Below, piece after piece: positions 51,621-62,540 of a stretch of 64,000 bases of DNA. The DNA is from Thalassobaculaceae bacterium. GTDB taxonomy: Bacteria; Pseudomonadota; Alphaproteobacteria; Thalassobaculales; Thalassobaculaceae. The position numbers and the translations under genes were made by a program. The notes under the pieces were generated by a model, which was not told the DNA's origin, did no database searches, and saw only the letters and a program-made list of their open reading frames with translations. The stretch spans positions 33,305-97,304 of the forward strand of contig JARGOG010000003.1 in NCBI GenBank assembly GCA_029212785.1, given 5' to 3'. Numbering within the stretch: the first letter of the stretch is position 1; the number at the start of each line of letters is the position of its first letter.

Positions 51621-52157
51621 ATTTTCGCACGGTTTTTCAAGAGGGACGAGACCCGCCGAGTGGTCGAGCGGCTGTACGATGCCGTCGTGGACCAGGCGCG
51701 CACGCCCGCCTTCTATGCCGATCTCGGCGTGACCGACCAGCTGGAGAGCCGGTTCGATCTTCTCGTTCTGCATCTGCATCTGGTCATCCGGCGCCTGTCG
51801 GCCAGCGACGAGCCACGCGGCGCGGCGCTGGCCCAGGGTCTGTTCGACGCCTTTTTCCACGACATGGACCGCACCCTGCGCGCGATCGGCGTGGGCGACA
51901 TGAGCGTGGGAAAGAAGGTCAAAGACATGGTGCGGGCCTATTACGGCCGCTGCGCCGCCTATGAGGAGGCGCTGACGGGCAAGGCCGACCTGGCGGATGC
52001 GATCGCGCGGAACATCTATGCGGGGGACGACAGCGCGCCGCACGCGCCGGCGCTGGCCGCCTATGTCCGCCGGGCGCAACAGGCGGTCGATACGATGGCG
52101 CTCGAGGTTCTGATGAGCGGGGGGGTCACTTTCCCCGCAGTGGAGGATGTCCGATGA
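51621..52157 (+). CDS. ubiquinol-cytochrome c chaperone-like protein (CBP3/UPF0174), probable ATT start
   Basis: MFARFFKRDETRRVVERLYDAVVDQARTPAFYADLGVTDQLESRFDLLVLHLHLVIRRL; ORF track starts at GTG 51660 but reading frame and GGAG site support ATT 51621. Confidence 0.75.
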   Translation: MFARFFKRDETRRVVERLYDAVVDQARTPAFYADLGVTDQLESRFDLLVLHLHLVIRRLSASDEPRGAALAQGLFDAFFHDMDRTLRAIGVGDMSVGKKVKDMVRAYYGRCAAYEEALTGKADLADAIARNIYAGDDSAPHAPALAAYVRRAQQAVDTMALEVLMSGGVTFPAVEDVR

Positions 52158-52717
52158 CGGATCCCGTGACGTCGATGCTGGTCGCCCCGATTCCGGTCGC
52201 CCGGATCGGCCAGCAACGTAAGGCCATCACCTTCGAGGCCGACGCGACGGCCCGCTCGGCCCTGGCCCAGCGTTTCGGCCTGATCGAACTCCCGTCGTTC
52301 AGCGCCGAGGCGACACTCCGCCGCCGCCGCGACACCGGCTGGATCGAATTGAAGGGCACCCTTCAGGCGCGTGTCGTGCAGGAATGCGTGGTCACCCTCG
52401 AGCCCGTCATCGGCGAGGTGGAGGCCGTGATCGACGAATTGTTCGACGACAGCCGGGACACGGACGGCACCGAGGTCGACCTGGACCCGATCGCCGAGGA
52501 TCCAGAGCCGCTTGAAAGCGACGAGTTGGATGTCGGCGAGATCATCGCCCAGGTCTTGTCCCTGGCGATCGATCCGTACCCCCGTGCGCCCGGCGCACCG
52601 GCGCCGGAATCGTCCGACGAGGGCTCCGCCGTCGACGTGGACGGTCAGGAGGGCGCCAAGGCCTCGCCCTTCGCTGCCCTGGCCTTGTTGAAAGACAGGA
52701 ATGTCAAGAAACGGTAA
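52154..52717 (+). CDS. DUF177 (YceD-like) protein
   Basis: ARSALAQRFGLIELPSFSAEATLRRR, GEIIAQVLSLAIDPYPRAPGA; upstream of plsX. Confidence 0.85.
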   Translation: MTDPVTSMLVAPIPVARIGQQRKAITFEADATARSALAQRFGLIELPSFSAEATLRRRRDTGWIELKGTLQARVVQECVVTLEPVIGEVEAVIDELFDDSRDTDGTEVDLDPIAEDPEPLESDELDVGEIIAQVLSLAIDPYPRAPGAPAPESSDEGSAVDVDGQEGAKASPFAALALLKDRNVKKR

Positions 52718-52897
52718 CGTGGTTGTTCGGTAGGTTGGTTCGGCGTACAACACGCGCCCGGTTCGCCCTAGGGCTTACCCGGCATCGGGTCCGGCAACGG
52801 TCGACGCGGGTTGGCTGTAACGTTAAAGTCCGCGCGATCGATTCCACCGGTCTGGCGGGGCTAGGGACCGTTGGAGAGGCGACATGAGGGTCGACGA

Positions 52898-53959
52898 GTG
52901 TCAGACGGTCTGACGATCGCACTGGACGCTATGGGAGGGGACAAGGCGCCGGATATGGTCGTCCACGGCGCCGATATCGCGCTGGAGCGCAGTCCCGAAC
53001 TCAAAGTCATCCTGGTTGGCGACAAGGCGCAGATCCGCCCGCTGGTCGAAAAGACCAAACGGCTGAAGGCGCAATCCCCGGAGATTGTCCACACCGACAA
53101 GGTGATCGCCGACGGCGACAAGCCGTCCGCCGCCCTGCGTCAGGGCAAGGGCTCCAGCATGCGCCTGGCGATCGATCTGGTCGGCCAGGGCAGGGCGGAT
53201 GGGGTGGTCTCCGCCGGCAATACCGGCGCGCTCATGGCGATGTCCAAGCTGGTGCTGCGTCCGATGCCCGGCATCGACCGCCCGGCCATCGCCGGCTTCT
53301 TTCCGACCCGGCGCGGCGAGAGCGCGATGCTGGATCTCGGCGCCAACGTTGTCTGCGACGCCACCAACCTCGTCCAGTTCGCCATCATGGGGCAGATCTT
53401 CGTGCGCACGGTCCTCGGACTGGAGCGGCCGGTGGTGGGTATCCTCAATGTCGGCAGCGAGGAGCAGAAGGGCCACGAGTCGGTTCGCGAGGCGGCAGCG
53501 ATCTTGCGCTCCATGACCGACATGCCCTTCGAATTCCACGGTTTCGTCGAAGGCGACGACATACCGGCCGGTACGGTCGACGTGGTGGTGACGGACGGAT
53601 TCTCGGGCAATATCGCCCTCAAGACGGCGGAAGGCACCTCGCGTCTGATCGGCCAGTTCCTTCGCGACGCGTTCCGTAACTCGTTGCTTTCAAGGCTTGG
53701 GTATCTTCTGGCCCGCGGCGCCGTCGGACAGCTGCGTCAGCGGATGGATCCGCGGCGGTATAATGGGGCCATGTTCCTCGGCCTCAACGGCATCGCGGTG
53801 AAGAGCCATGGCGGAACCGATGCGCTCGGCTTTGCCAATGCAATCGGCGTGGCCGCCGACATGAAGCGCCATGGCTTCATCGAGAAGGTGCGCGAAGAAC
53901 TGACCAATGGCGGCCTCGATCGGCCGGAAGAGCAACCAACAGCGGTGGCAACGGCATGA
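52898..53959 (+). CDS. plsX: phosphate acyltransferase PlsX (GTG start)
   Basis: [72 protein letters not shown]. Confidence 0.96.
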   Translation: MSDGLTIALDAMGGDKAPDMVVHGADIALERSPELKVILVGDKAQIRPLVEKTKRLKAQSPEIVHTDKVIADGDKPSAALRQGKGSSMRLAIDLVGQGRADGVVSAGNTGALMAMSKLVLRPMPGIDRPAIAGFFPTRRGESAMLDLGANVVCDATNLVQFAIMGQIFVRTVLGLERPVVGILNVGSEEQKGHESVREAAAILRSMTDMPFEFHGFVEGDDIPAGTVDVVVTDGFSGNIALKTAEGTSRLIGQFLRDAFRNSLLSRLGYLLARGAVGQLRQRMDPRRYNGAMFLGLNGIAVKSHGGTDALGFANAIGVAADMKRHGFIEKVREELTNGGLDRPEEQPTAVATA

Positions 53960-54990
53960 TGAAACGGTCCCTGATGATCGCGACCGGGTCCTATCTTCCC
54001 GAGCGCGTGGTCAGCAATGACGAGTTGTCGACTTGGGTCGACACATCAGACGACTGGATCCGTCAGCGTACCGGTATCCGTCAGCGTCACCTTGCTGGCG
54101 ACGGCGAGTTCACGAGCGACCTCGCGATCAAGGCGGCGCGCAACGCGCTGGAAATGGCCGGACTGGAAGGCGAGGACATCGACCTGATCGTCGTCGCCAC
54201 AACCACCCCGGACGATACCTTCCCCGCCACCGCCACCAAGGTTCAGAAGGCGCTCGGCGCCTTCAATGGCGCCGCCTTCGACGTGCAGGCGGTTTGTGCC
54301 GGTTTCGTCTACGCGCTTGCGGTCGCCGACAACTTCCTGAAAGTCGGACAGGCCCGCACCGCGCTCGTCATCGGCGCCGAGACCTTCTCCCGACTGCTGG
54401 ACTGGAACGACCGCACCACTTGTGTGCTGTTCGGCGACGGGGCGGGGGCCGTGCTTCTGCGGGCGACCGACGGCGGCGGCGACGGCTGGGGCGTGCTGTC
54501 GACCCATCTGCATTCCGACGGGCGCGAGCGCGACATCCTCTATGTCGACGGCGGCCCATCGACGACGAAGACCGTCGGCCACGTTCGCATGAACGGCAAG
54601 GAAGTGTTCCGCCATGCCGTCTCCAAGCTGGCGGGTGTGATCGACGAATCGCTGGAAGCGAACGGACTGGTGGCGGCCGATGTCGACTGGCTGATCCCGC
54701 ACCAAGCCAATCGTCGGATCATTGACGCCATGGCCAACCGGATGAAAATGCCGGCGGAAAAGGTCGTGGTTTCGATCGAGCGCCATGCCAACACATCGGC
54801 CGCGTCGGTGCCGCTGGCATTGGACGAAGCGGTGCGCGACGGGCGCATCCGTCCAGGCGATCTGCTCATGCTGGAAGCCATCGGCGGTGGCCTCGCCTGG
54901 GGTGCCGGCCTGGTGCGTTTCGGTATTCCGGCGCGCTCGGAGCGGGCCGAGAGCGAGACGGTACGCGAGGAAGTCGCGCCAATCGCCTGA
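53956..54990 (+). CDS. fabH: 3-oxoacyl-ACP synthase III
   Basis: [45 protein letters not shown]. Confidence 0.96.
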   Translation: MMKRSLMIATGSYLPERVVSNDELSTWVDTSDDWIRQRTGIRQRHLAGDGEFTSDLAIKAARNALEMAGLEGEDIDLIVVATTTPDDTFPATATKVQKALGAFNGAAFDVQAVCAGFVYALAVADNFLKVGQARTALVIGAETFSRLLDWNDRTTCVLFGDGAGAVLLRATDGGGDGWGVLSTHLHSDGRERDILYVDGGPSTTKTVGHVRMNGKEVFRHAVSKLAGVIDESLEANGLVAADVDWLIPHQANRRIIDAMANRMKMPAEKVVVSIERHANTSAASVPLALDEAVRDGRIRPGDLLMLEAIGGGLAWGAGLVRFGIPARSERAESETVREEVAPIA

Positions 54991-55056
54991 AATCACCGAA
55001 TTAATTGACGCTTCGATTCGTTCGGGGTACCTTTCTGTTCCACAACGGGGGTGCGC

Positions 55057-55359
55057 ATGACCGGCGAAACAATCACCCGCGCTCATTTGAGCGAAGCCGT
55101 CTATCAGGAAGTTGGCCTTTCCAGGAACGAATCGGCGGATCTCGTCGAGTCGGTTCTCGATGAAATGATCGGCGCGCTGGTGCGGGGTGAGATGGTGAAA
55201 ATCTCCTCGTTCGGCAGCTTCTCGGTCCGCCAAAAGGGCGAACGGATCGGGCGCAATCCCAAGACGGGCGAGGAAGTTCCTATCCTGCCGCGCCGTGTCC
55301 TGGTGTTCCGTCCGTCGCACGTCCTCAAGAACAGGATCAACCGGGACTCGGAGGGCTGA
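55057..55359 (+). CDS. ihfA: integration host factor subunit alpha
   Basis: [64 protein letters not shown]. Confidence 0.95.
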   Translation: MTGETITRAHLSEAVYQEVGLSRNESADLVESVLDEMIGALVRGEMVKISSFGSFSVRQKGERIGRNPKTGEEVPILPRRVLVFRPSHVLKNRINRDSEG

Positions 55360-55379
55360 ACCCCACGGGGTAGCGCGCC

Positions 55380-55883
55380 ATGGCCGAAACGCAAGCAAGC
55401 TCCTCCTCCGCCGCCCCGCGCCGCAATGGCAAGTCGGCGGCGGCGTTCCGAACCATCAGCGAGGTCGCTGACGATCTGGACGTGCCGCCGCACGTCCTGC
55501 GGTTCTGGGAAACCAAATTCAATCAGATCCGGCCGCTCAAACGAGGGGGTGGGCGGCGTTACTACCGCCCGGAAGATATCGCGCTGCTGCGCCGCATTCG
55601 CGAACTGCTGTACCGCGAGGGCTATACGATCAAAGGCGTCCAGAAGCTCCTGCGGGAGGGAGCGGTGCGGATGCCGACGGCGGGCGAGACAGCCCGGGCC
55701 GTCCAGTCGAGCGATGGCGACGCGACGCCGGTGCCAAGCAATGGCAACGGAGATGGTGGCGCTGCGATCCCGCACACCGCCGCGGAGTCGGAAATGGAGT
55801 CGGGGGTCGACCGCGACGCCGTTGAGGCGGTGCTGACGGAGCTGGCAGCGCTGAAGAAGCTGCTGAGCGCGGCCCGCGCCTGA
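55380..55883 (+). CDS. MerR family transcriptional regulator
   Basis: [47 protein letters not shown]. Confidence 0.92.
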   Translation: MAETQASSSSAAPRRNGKSAAAFRTISEVADDLDVPPHVLRFWETKFNQIRPLKRGGGRRYYRPEDIALLRRIRELLYREGYTIKGVQKLLREGAVRMPTAGETARAVQSSDGDATPVPSNGNGDGGAAIPHTAAESEMESGVDRDAVEAVLTELAALKKLLSAARA

Positions 55884-55971
55884 GCCACCTTACTTTTCTT
55901 GATATTTCTGCTGAAGTTCAGGGTCGCTGCGTGTTGTGGCCCCCTGGCGGATCGCCTATAGTCCGCCGCGT

Positions 55972-56048
55972 CGGAGCGTAGCGCAGCCTGGTAGCGCACC
56001 ACACTGGGGGTGTGGGGGTCGTGGGTTCGAATCCCGCCGCTCCGACCA
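55972..56048 (+). tRNA. tRNA-Pro (anticodon GGG), CCA encoded
   Basis: CGGAGCGTAGCGCAGCCTGGTAGCGCA, anticodon arm CCACA-CTGGGGG-TGTGG, GGTTCGAATCC, CGCTCCGACCA. Confidence 0.95.
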
Positions 56049-56124
56049 TCCGACCTCGACTGGCCCGTCAACCCCCGTCAAATTGAGCCGATCCGCCGCC
56101 GGATGGCTGCCGATGGAGGGACCG

Positions 56125-56892
56125 ATGTCGCTTGCCGCCGTACCCGAGGCCGATGGCCTGGATGCCCGTGCCAAAACCAAGCTCGAACTTGCGGCCGCCC
56201 TGCGTTGGGCCGTGCGCATGGGTATGCATGAGGGGATCTGCAACCATTTCTCTGCGGTGATCCCGGGCGAGAGCGACCGGTTCCTGATCAATCCGCACGG
56301 CTATCACTGGTCCGAGGTCCGGGCCAGCGACCTGGTCGAGGTCGATGCCGACGGCAACGCCGTCAACGGCAAGGAGCCGCCGGAGCCGACGGCGTTCTTC
56401 ATCCACTATCACATCCACCGCCTGGTCCCGGACGCGAAGGTCGTGCTGCACACGCACATGCCCTACGCCACCGCGATCACCATGCTTGAGGCGGGTCGCC
56501 TTGAGCCGGTGCTACAGACCTCGCTGAAATTCTATGACCAGATCGCCTATGACGATCTCTATAACGGGCTGGCGCTGGACGATTCCGAGGGCGAGCGGAT
56601 CGCCGCCGCCCTGCAGGGTGGCAAGCGGGTGGCTTTCCTCGCCAATCACGGCGTCGTCGTCACCGGACGCAACGTGGCCGAGGCCTTCGACGATCTGTAT
56701 TATCTGGAGCGTGCCGCACAGGCGCAGGTGATCGCCATGTCGACGCAGCAGCCCCTGCGCCGTGTGCCGCAGGACGTGGCCCGGATGACGGCCGACCAGA
56801 TGTCGTCGAATTCAGAACGCGCCCAGGCGCACCGGCATTTCGCGGCGCTGATGCGTCTGCTCGATCGCGACGAGCCGGATTACAAGGACTGA
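56125..56892 (+). CDS. class II aldolase/adducin family protein
   Basis: AAALRWAVRMGMHEGICNHFSAVIPG, DAKVVLHTHMPYATAITML, LANHGVVVTGRNVAEAFDDLYYLERAAQ. Confidence 0.9.
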   Translation: MSLAAVPEADGLDARAKTKLELAAALRWAVRMGMHEGICNHFSAVIPGESDRFLINPHGYHWSEVRASDLVEVDADGNAVNGKEPPEPTAFFIHYHIHRLVPDAKVVLHTHMPYATAITMLEAGRLEPVLQTSLKFYDQIAYDDLYNGLALDDSEGERIAAALQGGKRVAFLANHGVVVTGRNVAEAFDDLYYLERAAQAQVIAMSTQQPLRRVPQDVARMTADQMSSNSERAQAHRHFAALMRLLDRDEPDYKD

Positions 56893-56981
56893 CATCGCGA
56901 GACGCGGTCGGTTCCTGATTTTTTAGGTAAAGAAAGGCCGGTATCCTGCCGTTTTCACGATGTTTTAGTCGAATCTCGTGA

Positions 56982-57479
56982 TTACGGCCATGCCTGATCC
57001 AATTCCTGCATTCCGACGCGTTTGAAATAGGATTCGAAGCTGCTTTCCGGTCCGACGAGCTGGTGGACCAGCTTGGCGATGGCCATGCGCCGCTTCGGCA
57101 CCTGGAAGACCGGACCGATCTCGTTGATCGGCTGCGGCAGGATGCAGCGCCAGCCATCGACGGCCACCAGCATGTCGCGATAGACCATGGCGCCGTTGAA
57201 GAGGAAATCGATCAACACGCCCTGGGCCCGTTTGTTGGGTAGTTTCTCGATCCATTCCTCGCTGTAGTTCTTGTCGCCGACCAGCCCCCAGGCCATGCCA
57301 AATCGAATGTCGCGGGCAAAGGTCAGGGTCGTGGTGTGTTCCTGCAGCTCGAAATCCACCGTGCCGCCGCCGGAGGCGCGGACCGGGACCACGCGGAACA
57401 TGAAGGTCGGCAGGACCGTGGCTCGCCAATCATTCGGCTTGCTCGTTGCGATTACCGTCAAATAGTCATCGAGCGTCAT
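56982..57479 (-). CDS. hypothetical protein
   Basis: 165 aa ORF with coherent composition, no recognised family. Confidence 0.6.
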   Translation of the reverse strand: MTLDDYLTVIATSKPNDWRATVLPTFMFRVVPVRASGGGTVDFELQEHTTTLTFARDIRFGMAWGLVGDKNYSEEWIEKLPNKRAQGVLIDFLFNGAMVYRDMLVAVDGWRCILPQPINEIGPVFQVPKRRMAIAKLVHQLVGPESSFESYFKRVGMQELDQAWP

Positions 57480-57555
57480 GCACGTCCCCAGAAGTCTGAT
57501 GGATCATCGCCGCCAGGGGCCGTCCTGTCCAGCGAAGTGCCTGGAACGACGTAGG

Positions 57556-57900
57556 TTATGCGCCGGCGGCCTTGCGGCCGTCCTCGGTCAGTTTGCAGAC
57601 AAGCCAGTCCGGCTTGAGTGGATTCTCGAACCACGGTTCCGCCCAGCCACGATCCATGCAGGCCCGTACCATGCGCGGATTGACGCGCTGGCCATTGTGG
57701 TCGAACAGCGGCAACTTACCACCGGGCTGATCCAGCCCGCGCTTGAGCCAGGCGCGCTGTGCGGCCGTCGGCGACGTCTTCGCCGATCGTGTTGCCGTTT
57801 TCGCTGTCGATTTCGCCGCTCCCGCCATGGCACCGACTGTAGATAGCGGTTTGGCCCGGGGCAATGGCACGGGGGTGCTTGTGGGCACTTTCCTCGTCAT
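57556..57900 (-). CDS. hypothetical protein with basic low-complexity N-terminus
   Basis: ORF TRKVPTSTPVPLPRAKPLSTVGAMAGAAKSTAKTATRSAKTSPTAAQRAWLKRGLDQPGGKLPLFDHNGQRVNPRMVRACMDRGWAEPW. Confidence 0.6.
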   Translation of the reverse strand: MTRKVPTSTPVPLPRAKPLSTVGAMAGAAKSTAKTATRSAKTSPTAAQRAWLKRGLDQPGGKLPLFDHNGQRVNPRMVRACMDRGWAEPWFENPLKPDWLVCKLTEDGRKAAGA

Positions 57901-57925
57901 GGGATAAGAGAAAAAAGGAAATGCC

Positions 57926-59128
57926 ATGGCACTCCCCGTTTCAGCCCGTCTGGCGCTTGGGTTCTCCTGCGTCGGTCACACCTTCTCGCACTTGCTGATG
58001 CTGCTGTACCCGACCGTGGTGCTGTCGCTGGAAGGCGTGTGGGACATGCCGTTCGGCGAGTTGATCGGGCTCATGCTGGTTGGCCAGATCCTGTTCGGTG
58101 CCGCCGCGGTTCCCGCCGGATGGCTCGCCGACCGGTGGAGCGCGCCCGGCATGATGGCGCTGTTCTTCCTGGGCACCGGCGGTATGTGCGTGGCGACCGG
58201 CTTCGCGGATGGCCCGTTTGCCATGGCGGTGGGCCTGGGCGGAATTGGGCTATTCGCCTCGATCTACCACCCGGTGGGCATTGCATGGGTCACCCGGGAC
58301 CCGGCGACGCGAGGCCGGGCGCTCGGCATCAACGGCATCTTCGGGTCGCTGGGGACGGCCGGGGGTGCTGCGGTCGCCGGCACGCTGGCTGCGACCATGG
58401 GGTGGCAATGGGCGTTCTTCATTCCGGGGGCTCTGTGCGTCCTAGTCGGTCTGGCGCTGGTCGTCTCTATCGCGCTTGGCCTTGTGCAAGACAACCGGGC
58501 CGTCCATCACGCGGCGGCAACGGAGGCGAGCCGGAGTGACATGCTGCGGGGCGCCTTGGTCCTGATGGTGACCATCGCGTTCTCCGGACTGATCTACCAG
58601 TCAACCTCCTTCGCCATGCCGAAGCTTTTCGATCAGCGTCTGGTCGGGATGGTGACGACGACTGCCGGGGTCGGCCTGCTGGTCTCGCTGATTTACGGCG
58701 TATCGGCGCTGGCCCAGGTTCTTGGCGGCTGGATGGCCGACCGGTTCGACCTGAAGCGTGTCTATATCACCTGCTGGGCGCTGCAGATTCCGTTCCTGGC
58801 GGTGGCGGCGACGCTGGCCGGGCCGCTGCTGCTGCCGGTCGCGGCGATGATGGTGCTGACCAACACCGCCTTCGTGCCGGCGGAGAACAGTCTGTTCGCG
58901 CGGTACTCGCCGCCGGCCTGGCGGGGCACGGCCTTCGGCGTGAAGTTCCTGGTGTCCTTGGGGGTTTCGGCGATCAGTGTCCCGCTGGTCGGCCAGCTCT
59001 ACGACATGGCGGGCGATTTCGAGCCGTTGCTGGTGCTACTGGCAACCGTCGCCGCGGGCGGGGCGGTCGCCGGCCTGCTGCTCCCGGCGACACGTCCGTC
59101 CGGACACGTGGTGCAACCGGCGGAGTAG
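57926..59128 (+). CDS. MFS transporter
   Basis: about 12 TM helices, GWLADRWSAPGMMALFFLGTGG. Confidence 0.87.
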   Translation: MALPVSARLALGFSCVGHTFSHLLMLLYPTVVLSLEGVWDMPFGELIGLMLVGQILFGAAAVPAGWLADRWSAPGMMALFFLGTGGMCVATGFADGPFAMAVGLGGIGLFASIYHPVGIAWVTRDPATRGRALGINGIFGSLGTAGGAAVAGTLAATMGWQWAFFIPGALCVLVGLALVVSIALGLVQDNRAVHHAAATEASRSDMLRGALVLMVTIAFSGLIYQSTSFAMPKLFDQRLVGMVTTTAGVGLLVSLIYGVSALAQVLGGWMADRFDLKRVYITCWALQIPFLAVAATLAGPLLLPVAAMMVLTNTAFVPAENSLFARYSPPAWRGTAFGVKFLVSLGVSAISVPLVGQLYDMAGDFEPLLVLLATVAAGGAVAGLLLPATRPSGHVVQPAE

Positions 59129-59145
59129 ATGCGCGACCGATACGC

Positions 59146-60651
59146 CTAAGACCGTCGGGCGGCGAACCGGACGGCTTCCTCGGCGGCACGGATCAGGGCG
59201 CGGGCCTTGTTCTGGGTTTCCTGCCACTCCGCCTCGGGATCGCTGTCGGCGACCACGCCGCCACCGGCCTGGACGTACATGGTGCCGTCCTTGACCAGGG
59301 CTGTTCGTAGCGCGATGCAGGTGTCCATCGACGTCGCCGAGAGATAGCCGACGGCACCCGCATAGACGCCGCGCCGCGACACTTCCAACTCGTCGATGAT
59401 CTCCATCGCCCGCACCTTCGGCGCGCCGGAGACGGTGCCGGCCGGAAAACCGGCGAACAGCGCCTCCATCACGTCCTTGTCCTCGGCGAGCTGGCCGTCA
59501 ACATGGCTGGCGATGTGCATCACGTGGCTGTAGCGCTCGATGGTGAACTGGTCCTTCACCTCGACCGTACCGATCTTGGCGACCCGGCCGACATCGTTGC
59601 GCCCCAGATCCAGCAGCATCAGGTGCTCGGCCCGTTCCTTGGGATCGGCCAGCAGCTCCTCGGCCAGCGCCTTGTCCTCCTCCGGCGTCTCGCCACGCTT
59701 TCGGGTGCCGGCTAGCGGGCGGATGGTCACCACGCCGTCGCGCAGCCGCACCAGGATCTCCGGGCTGGAGCCGACGATCGAATAGGCGCCGAAATCGAAG
59801 AAGAACAGGAACGGCGACGGATTCAGCCGCCGCAGCGAACGGTATAGCGCGAAGGGCGGCAGGGTGAACGGCACCGACATGCGGTGCGACGGCACCACCT
59901 GGAAGGCGTCGCCGGCGTTAATGTACTCGACGGTCCGGCGCACCATCTCGTGGTACTGCTCGCGACCGGTATTGGAGACCGGCTCGGGCAGGGTATCCAC
60001 CGAGCGGGCGTTCTCGCGGCGATAGGGCAGGGAGCGTTCGAAGTCCGAGACCACGTCGGCCAGCCGTTCGGCGGCGGCCGAGTAGGCGGCGCTGGCCGAC
60101 ATCTCGCCGCTCGGATAGACCGGCGTGATGATGGTGACCATGTCGTCGATGTTGTCGAACACGCACACGATGGTCGGCCGCAACATGATGCCGTCCTGAA
60201 CGCCGAGCGTGTCCGGATTCTCGTCCGGAATGTCCTCGAACAGGCGGATGGCGTCGTATCCCATGTAGCCGAACAGGCCGGCCGCCATTGGCGGCACCTC
60301 GGCGGGCAGGTCGATCCGGCTTTCCGCGATCAGCGCCCGCAGAGAGGCGAGCGGCGGCTCGGCGACGGGCTCGAACGCGTCGGTATCGATCCGGGCCGTG
60401 CGGTTGATCTCCGCCTTGTCCTTGTAGAACCGCCAGATCACGTCCGGCTTCAAGCCGATGATCGAGTAGCGGCCGCGCACCGCACCGCCCTCCACCGACT
60501 CCAGCAGGAAAGCGTTGGCCCGGCCGTCCGCCAGCTTGAGCATGGCCGAGACCGGGGTCTCCAGATCGGCGACGAGAGTGGTCCAGACGACCTGCGCGCG
60601 GCCCGCCTCGTAATCCTGGCGGAACGCCTCGAAATCCGGACTGTTGCTCAT
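59146..60651 (-). CDS. trpE: anthranilate synthase component I
   Basis: SPEILVRLRDGVVTIRPLAGTRKRGETPEEDKALAEELLADPKERAEHLMLLDLGRNDVGRV, FPAGTVSGAPKVRAMEIIDELE. Confidence 0.95.
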   Translation of the reverse strand: MSNSPDFEAFRQDYEAGRAQVVWTTLVADLETPVSAMLKLADGRANAFLLESVEGGAVRGRYSIIGLKPDVIWRFYKDKAEINRTARIDTDAFEPVAEPPLASLRALIAESRIDLPAEVPPMAAGLFGYMGYDAIRLFEDIPDENPDTLGVQDGIMLRPTIVCVFDNIDDMVTIITPVYPSGEMSASAAYSAAAERLADVVSDFERSLPYRRENARSVDTLPEPVSNTGREQYHEMVRRTVEYINAGDAFQVVPSHRMSVPFTLPPFALYRSLRRLNPSPFLFFFDFGAYSIVGSSPEILVRLRDGVVTIRPLAGTRKRGETPEEDKALAEELLADPKERAEHLMLLDLGRNDVGRVAKIGTVEVKDQFTIERYSHVMHIASHVDGQLAEDKDVMEALFAGFPAGTVSGAPKVRAMEIIDELEVSRRGVYAGAVGYLSATSMDTCIALRTALVKDGTMYVQAGGGVVADSDPEAEWQETQNKARALIRAAEEAVRFAARRS

Positions 60652-62540
60652 TGGGCGCCTTCGCTCACGGTGAACAGCTGCCGCACGGCGCCCGGGTTGA
60701 CGGTCACCGTATGGCGGTTCTCGAGATCGGCCAGCAGCAGCTCGATCACGTCCGAGGCGACGCCGCCGGCGACTTCGCGACGAACCTGATCCTCGGGTGC
60801 GGCCATTTCACCGCCGCCCTTGATCACCTCCACCAGGGAAATCACTGCTGCACCGCTGTCGCTGCTCACCGCGCTGGCGCCGCCGGCATCGAGACCGAAC
60901 AGGGCGCCGGCCACCGCCGGCGGCCAGCCGGCTGGCAGACCCTGTCCCCGGCGGGTGATCGCCGGAAGACGCTCAACCTCGACGCCATGCTCGGCCGCCG
61001 CTTCGGCGAGCGGCGTGCCACCCTCGACGGCGGTGACGATGGCATCGGCGGTGTCCTCGGCCGCGTCCAGACGCTGCTCCGCGGTCCAGTCGGCCGCCAC
61101 CTTCGGGCGGATCTGGCCGAGCTCGGGAATCTGCGGCGGTGTGACGCCATCGACCCGCAGGATGAAGTAGGTGCCGTCACGTGTCTCGCTCAGGACACTC
61201 TGCAGGCCACTCTCGGTCTCGAAGGCGGTCTTCAGGAACGGATCGCCCGGGACCGTGGTGACGATGCCGCCTTCCGGCTGACTGCCGTCGCGGGCGACGA
61301 ACGGGATCTGATTCAGCGGAATGTTCTGGGCCAGCGAGGCCTCTTCGAGGGTCGATCCGCCGGCAAGCGCATCTTCCAGCGCGTTCGAACGCTCGAATAC
61401 GGCGTCATAGGCCCGATCCAGGGCGATCTCGTTCTTCAGCGCGTCGCGCACGTCCTCGAAGGTCGCCGGTGCGCTGACTTCGGCCGCGCGAACGCGGAAC
61501 AGGTGCCAGCCGAAATCGCTCTGCAGCGGCGCCGTCACCTGGCCCGCCTCGGTCATGGCGAAGACACCGTCGGCGGTGCCCTCGGGCAGGTCGTCGCGCT
61601 TGACCTTGCCGAGATCGAGCTCGGCGGCGCTCATACCGGTGATCTCTTCGGCGACGGCGGCGAAGTCCTCGCCGGCCTGGATCCGATCATAGGCGGCGCG
61701 GGCCGCGGCCTCGTCGGTGAACAGGACCTGATCGACAGTACGGGTGCCGGGCGTGGAGAAGCTGGCGCCCCGTTCCTCGAAGGCGGCCCGCAACTCGTCC
61801 TCGGGAATCTCCATGTCCTCGGCGACAGACTTCGGCGAAAACTGCAGCCAACTGATCCCGCGATATTCCGGTGTTTCGTAGTCCTTCTTGTGCTCGTCGT
61901 AATAGGCCGAAAGCGTCGCGTCGTCGGGCAGCGCCGGCGCCGGCATCGCGGCGGCGTCGATGCGGACCGCTTCGGCGACCCGGCGTTCCTCACGATAGGC
62001 ATGCAGCGTCTTGACGATGCTTTCCGGGACGGTCTCCTCGTTGCCGGTAGCGACGGCGCCGATCAGCTGATTGCGGGCGAGATCGCGGCGGGCCCGGTCG
62101 ACGAATTCCTGCTCGCTCCATCCGTTGGAGGCGAGATAGGTCTGATAGGCCGTGCGGTCGAACTGGCCGAGGCTGTCGCGGAACTGCTGGCGGATCAGTT
62201 GCACGATCTGACTGTCGCTGGCCGACAGGCCGAGCCGGTTGGTCGCGGCGACCATCAGGCTCTGAACCGTCAGGTTCTGCAGTGTCTGGTCCAGCAGGCC
62301 GATCTGGATCGCCTGTTCCACGGTGATCGGAATGCCCAGGCGTCGGCGTGCCTGGTCGAACTCGCCCGCCGCCTCGACCGCGGTGACCCGGACGTCGTCA
62401 TCGACTTCGACCGCGGCGCGACCCGCGGGGTTGCCGAAGATCGTGTCGCCGATGCCCCAGATCGCGAAGCTGGCGATCAGTAGGACGAAAAGAATCTTCA
62501 CGAAGATCGAGGTGACCTTGGAACGAATAATCTGAAGCAT
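60648..62540 (-). CDS. PpiD-like SurA N-terminal/parvulin peptidyl-prolyl isomerase
   Basis: MLQIIRSKVTSIFVKILFVLLIASFAIWGIGDTIFG, parvulin-like region VAEEITGMSAAELDLGKVKRDDLPEGTADGVFAMTEAGQVTAPLQSDFGWHLFRV. Confidence 0.92.
   Translation of the reverse strand: MLQIIRSKVTSIFVKILFVLLIASFAIWGIGDTIFGNPAGRAAVEVDDDVRVTAVEAAGEFDQARRRLGIPITVEQAIQIGLLDQTLQNLTVQSLMVAATNRLGLSASDSQIVQLIRQQFRDSLGQFDRTAYQTYLASNGWSEQEFVDRARRDLARNQLIGAVATGNEETVPESIVKTLHAYREERRVAEAVRIDAAAMPAPALPDDATLSAYYDEHKKDYETPEYRGISWLQFSPKSVAEDMEIPEDELRAAFEERGASFSTPGTRTVDQVLFTDEAAARAAYDRIQAGEDFAAVAEEITGMSAAELDLGKVKRDDLPEGTADGVFAMTEAGQVTAPLQSDFGWHLFRVRAAEVSAPATFEDVRDALKNEIALDRAYDAVFERSNALEDALAGGSTLEEASLAQNIPLNQIPFVARDGSQPEGGIVTTVPGDPFLKTAFETESGLQSVLSETRDGTYFILRVDGVTPPQIPELGQIRPKVAADWTAEQRLDAAEDTADAIVTAVEGGTPLAEAAAEHGVEVERLPAITRRGQGLPAGWPPAVAGALFGLDAGGASAVSSDSGAAVISLVEVIKGGGEMAAPEDQVRREVAGGVASDVIELLLADLENRHTVTVNPGAVRQLFTVSEGAQ

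Noticed and set aside
55956-56291. ORF containing GWSERRDSNPRPPHPQCGALPGCATLR
   Set aside because: Antisense translation of tRNA-Pro
60651-62483. 610 aa ORF antisense to the PpiD-like gene
   Set aside because: Shadow ORF; the minus-strand gene has clear parvulin/SurA features
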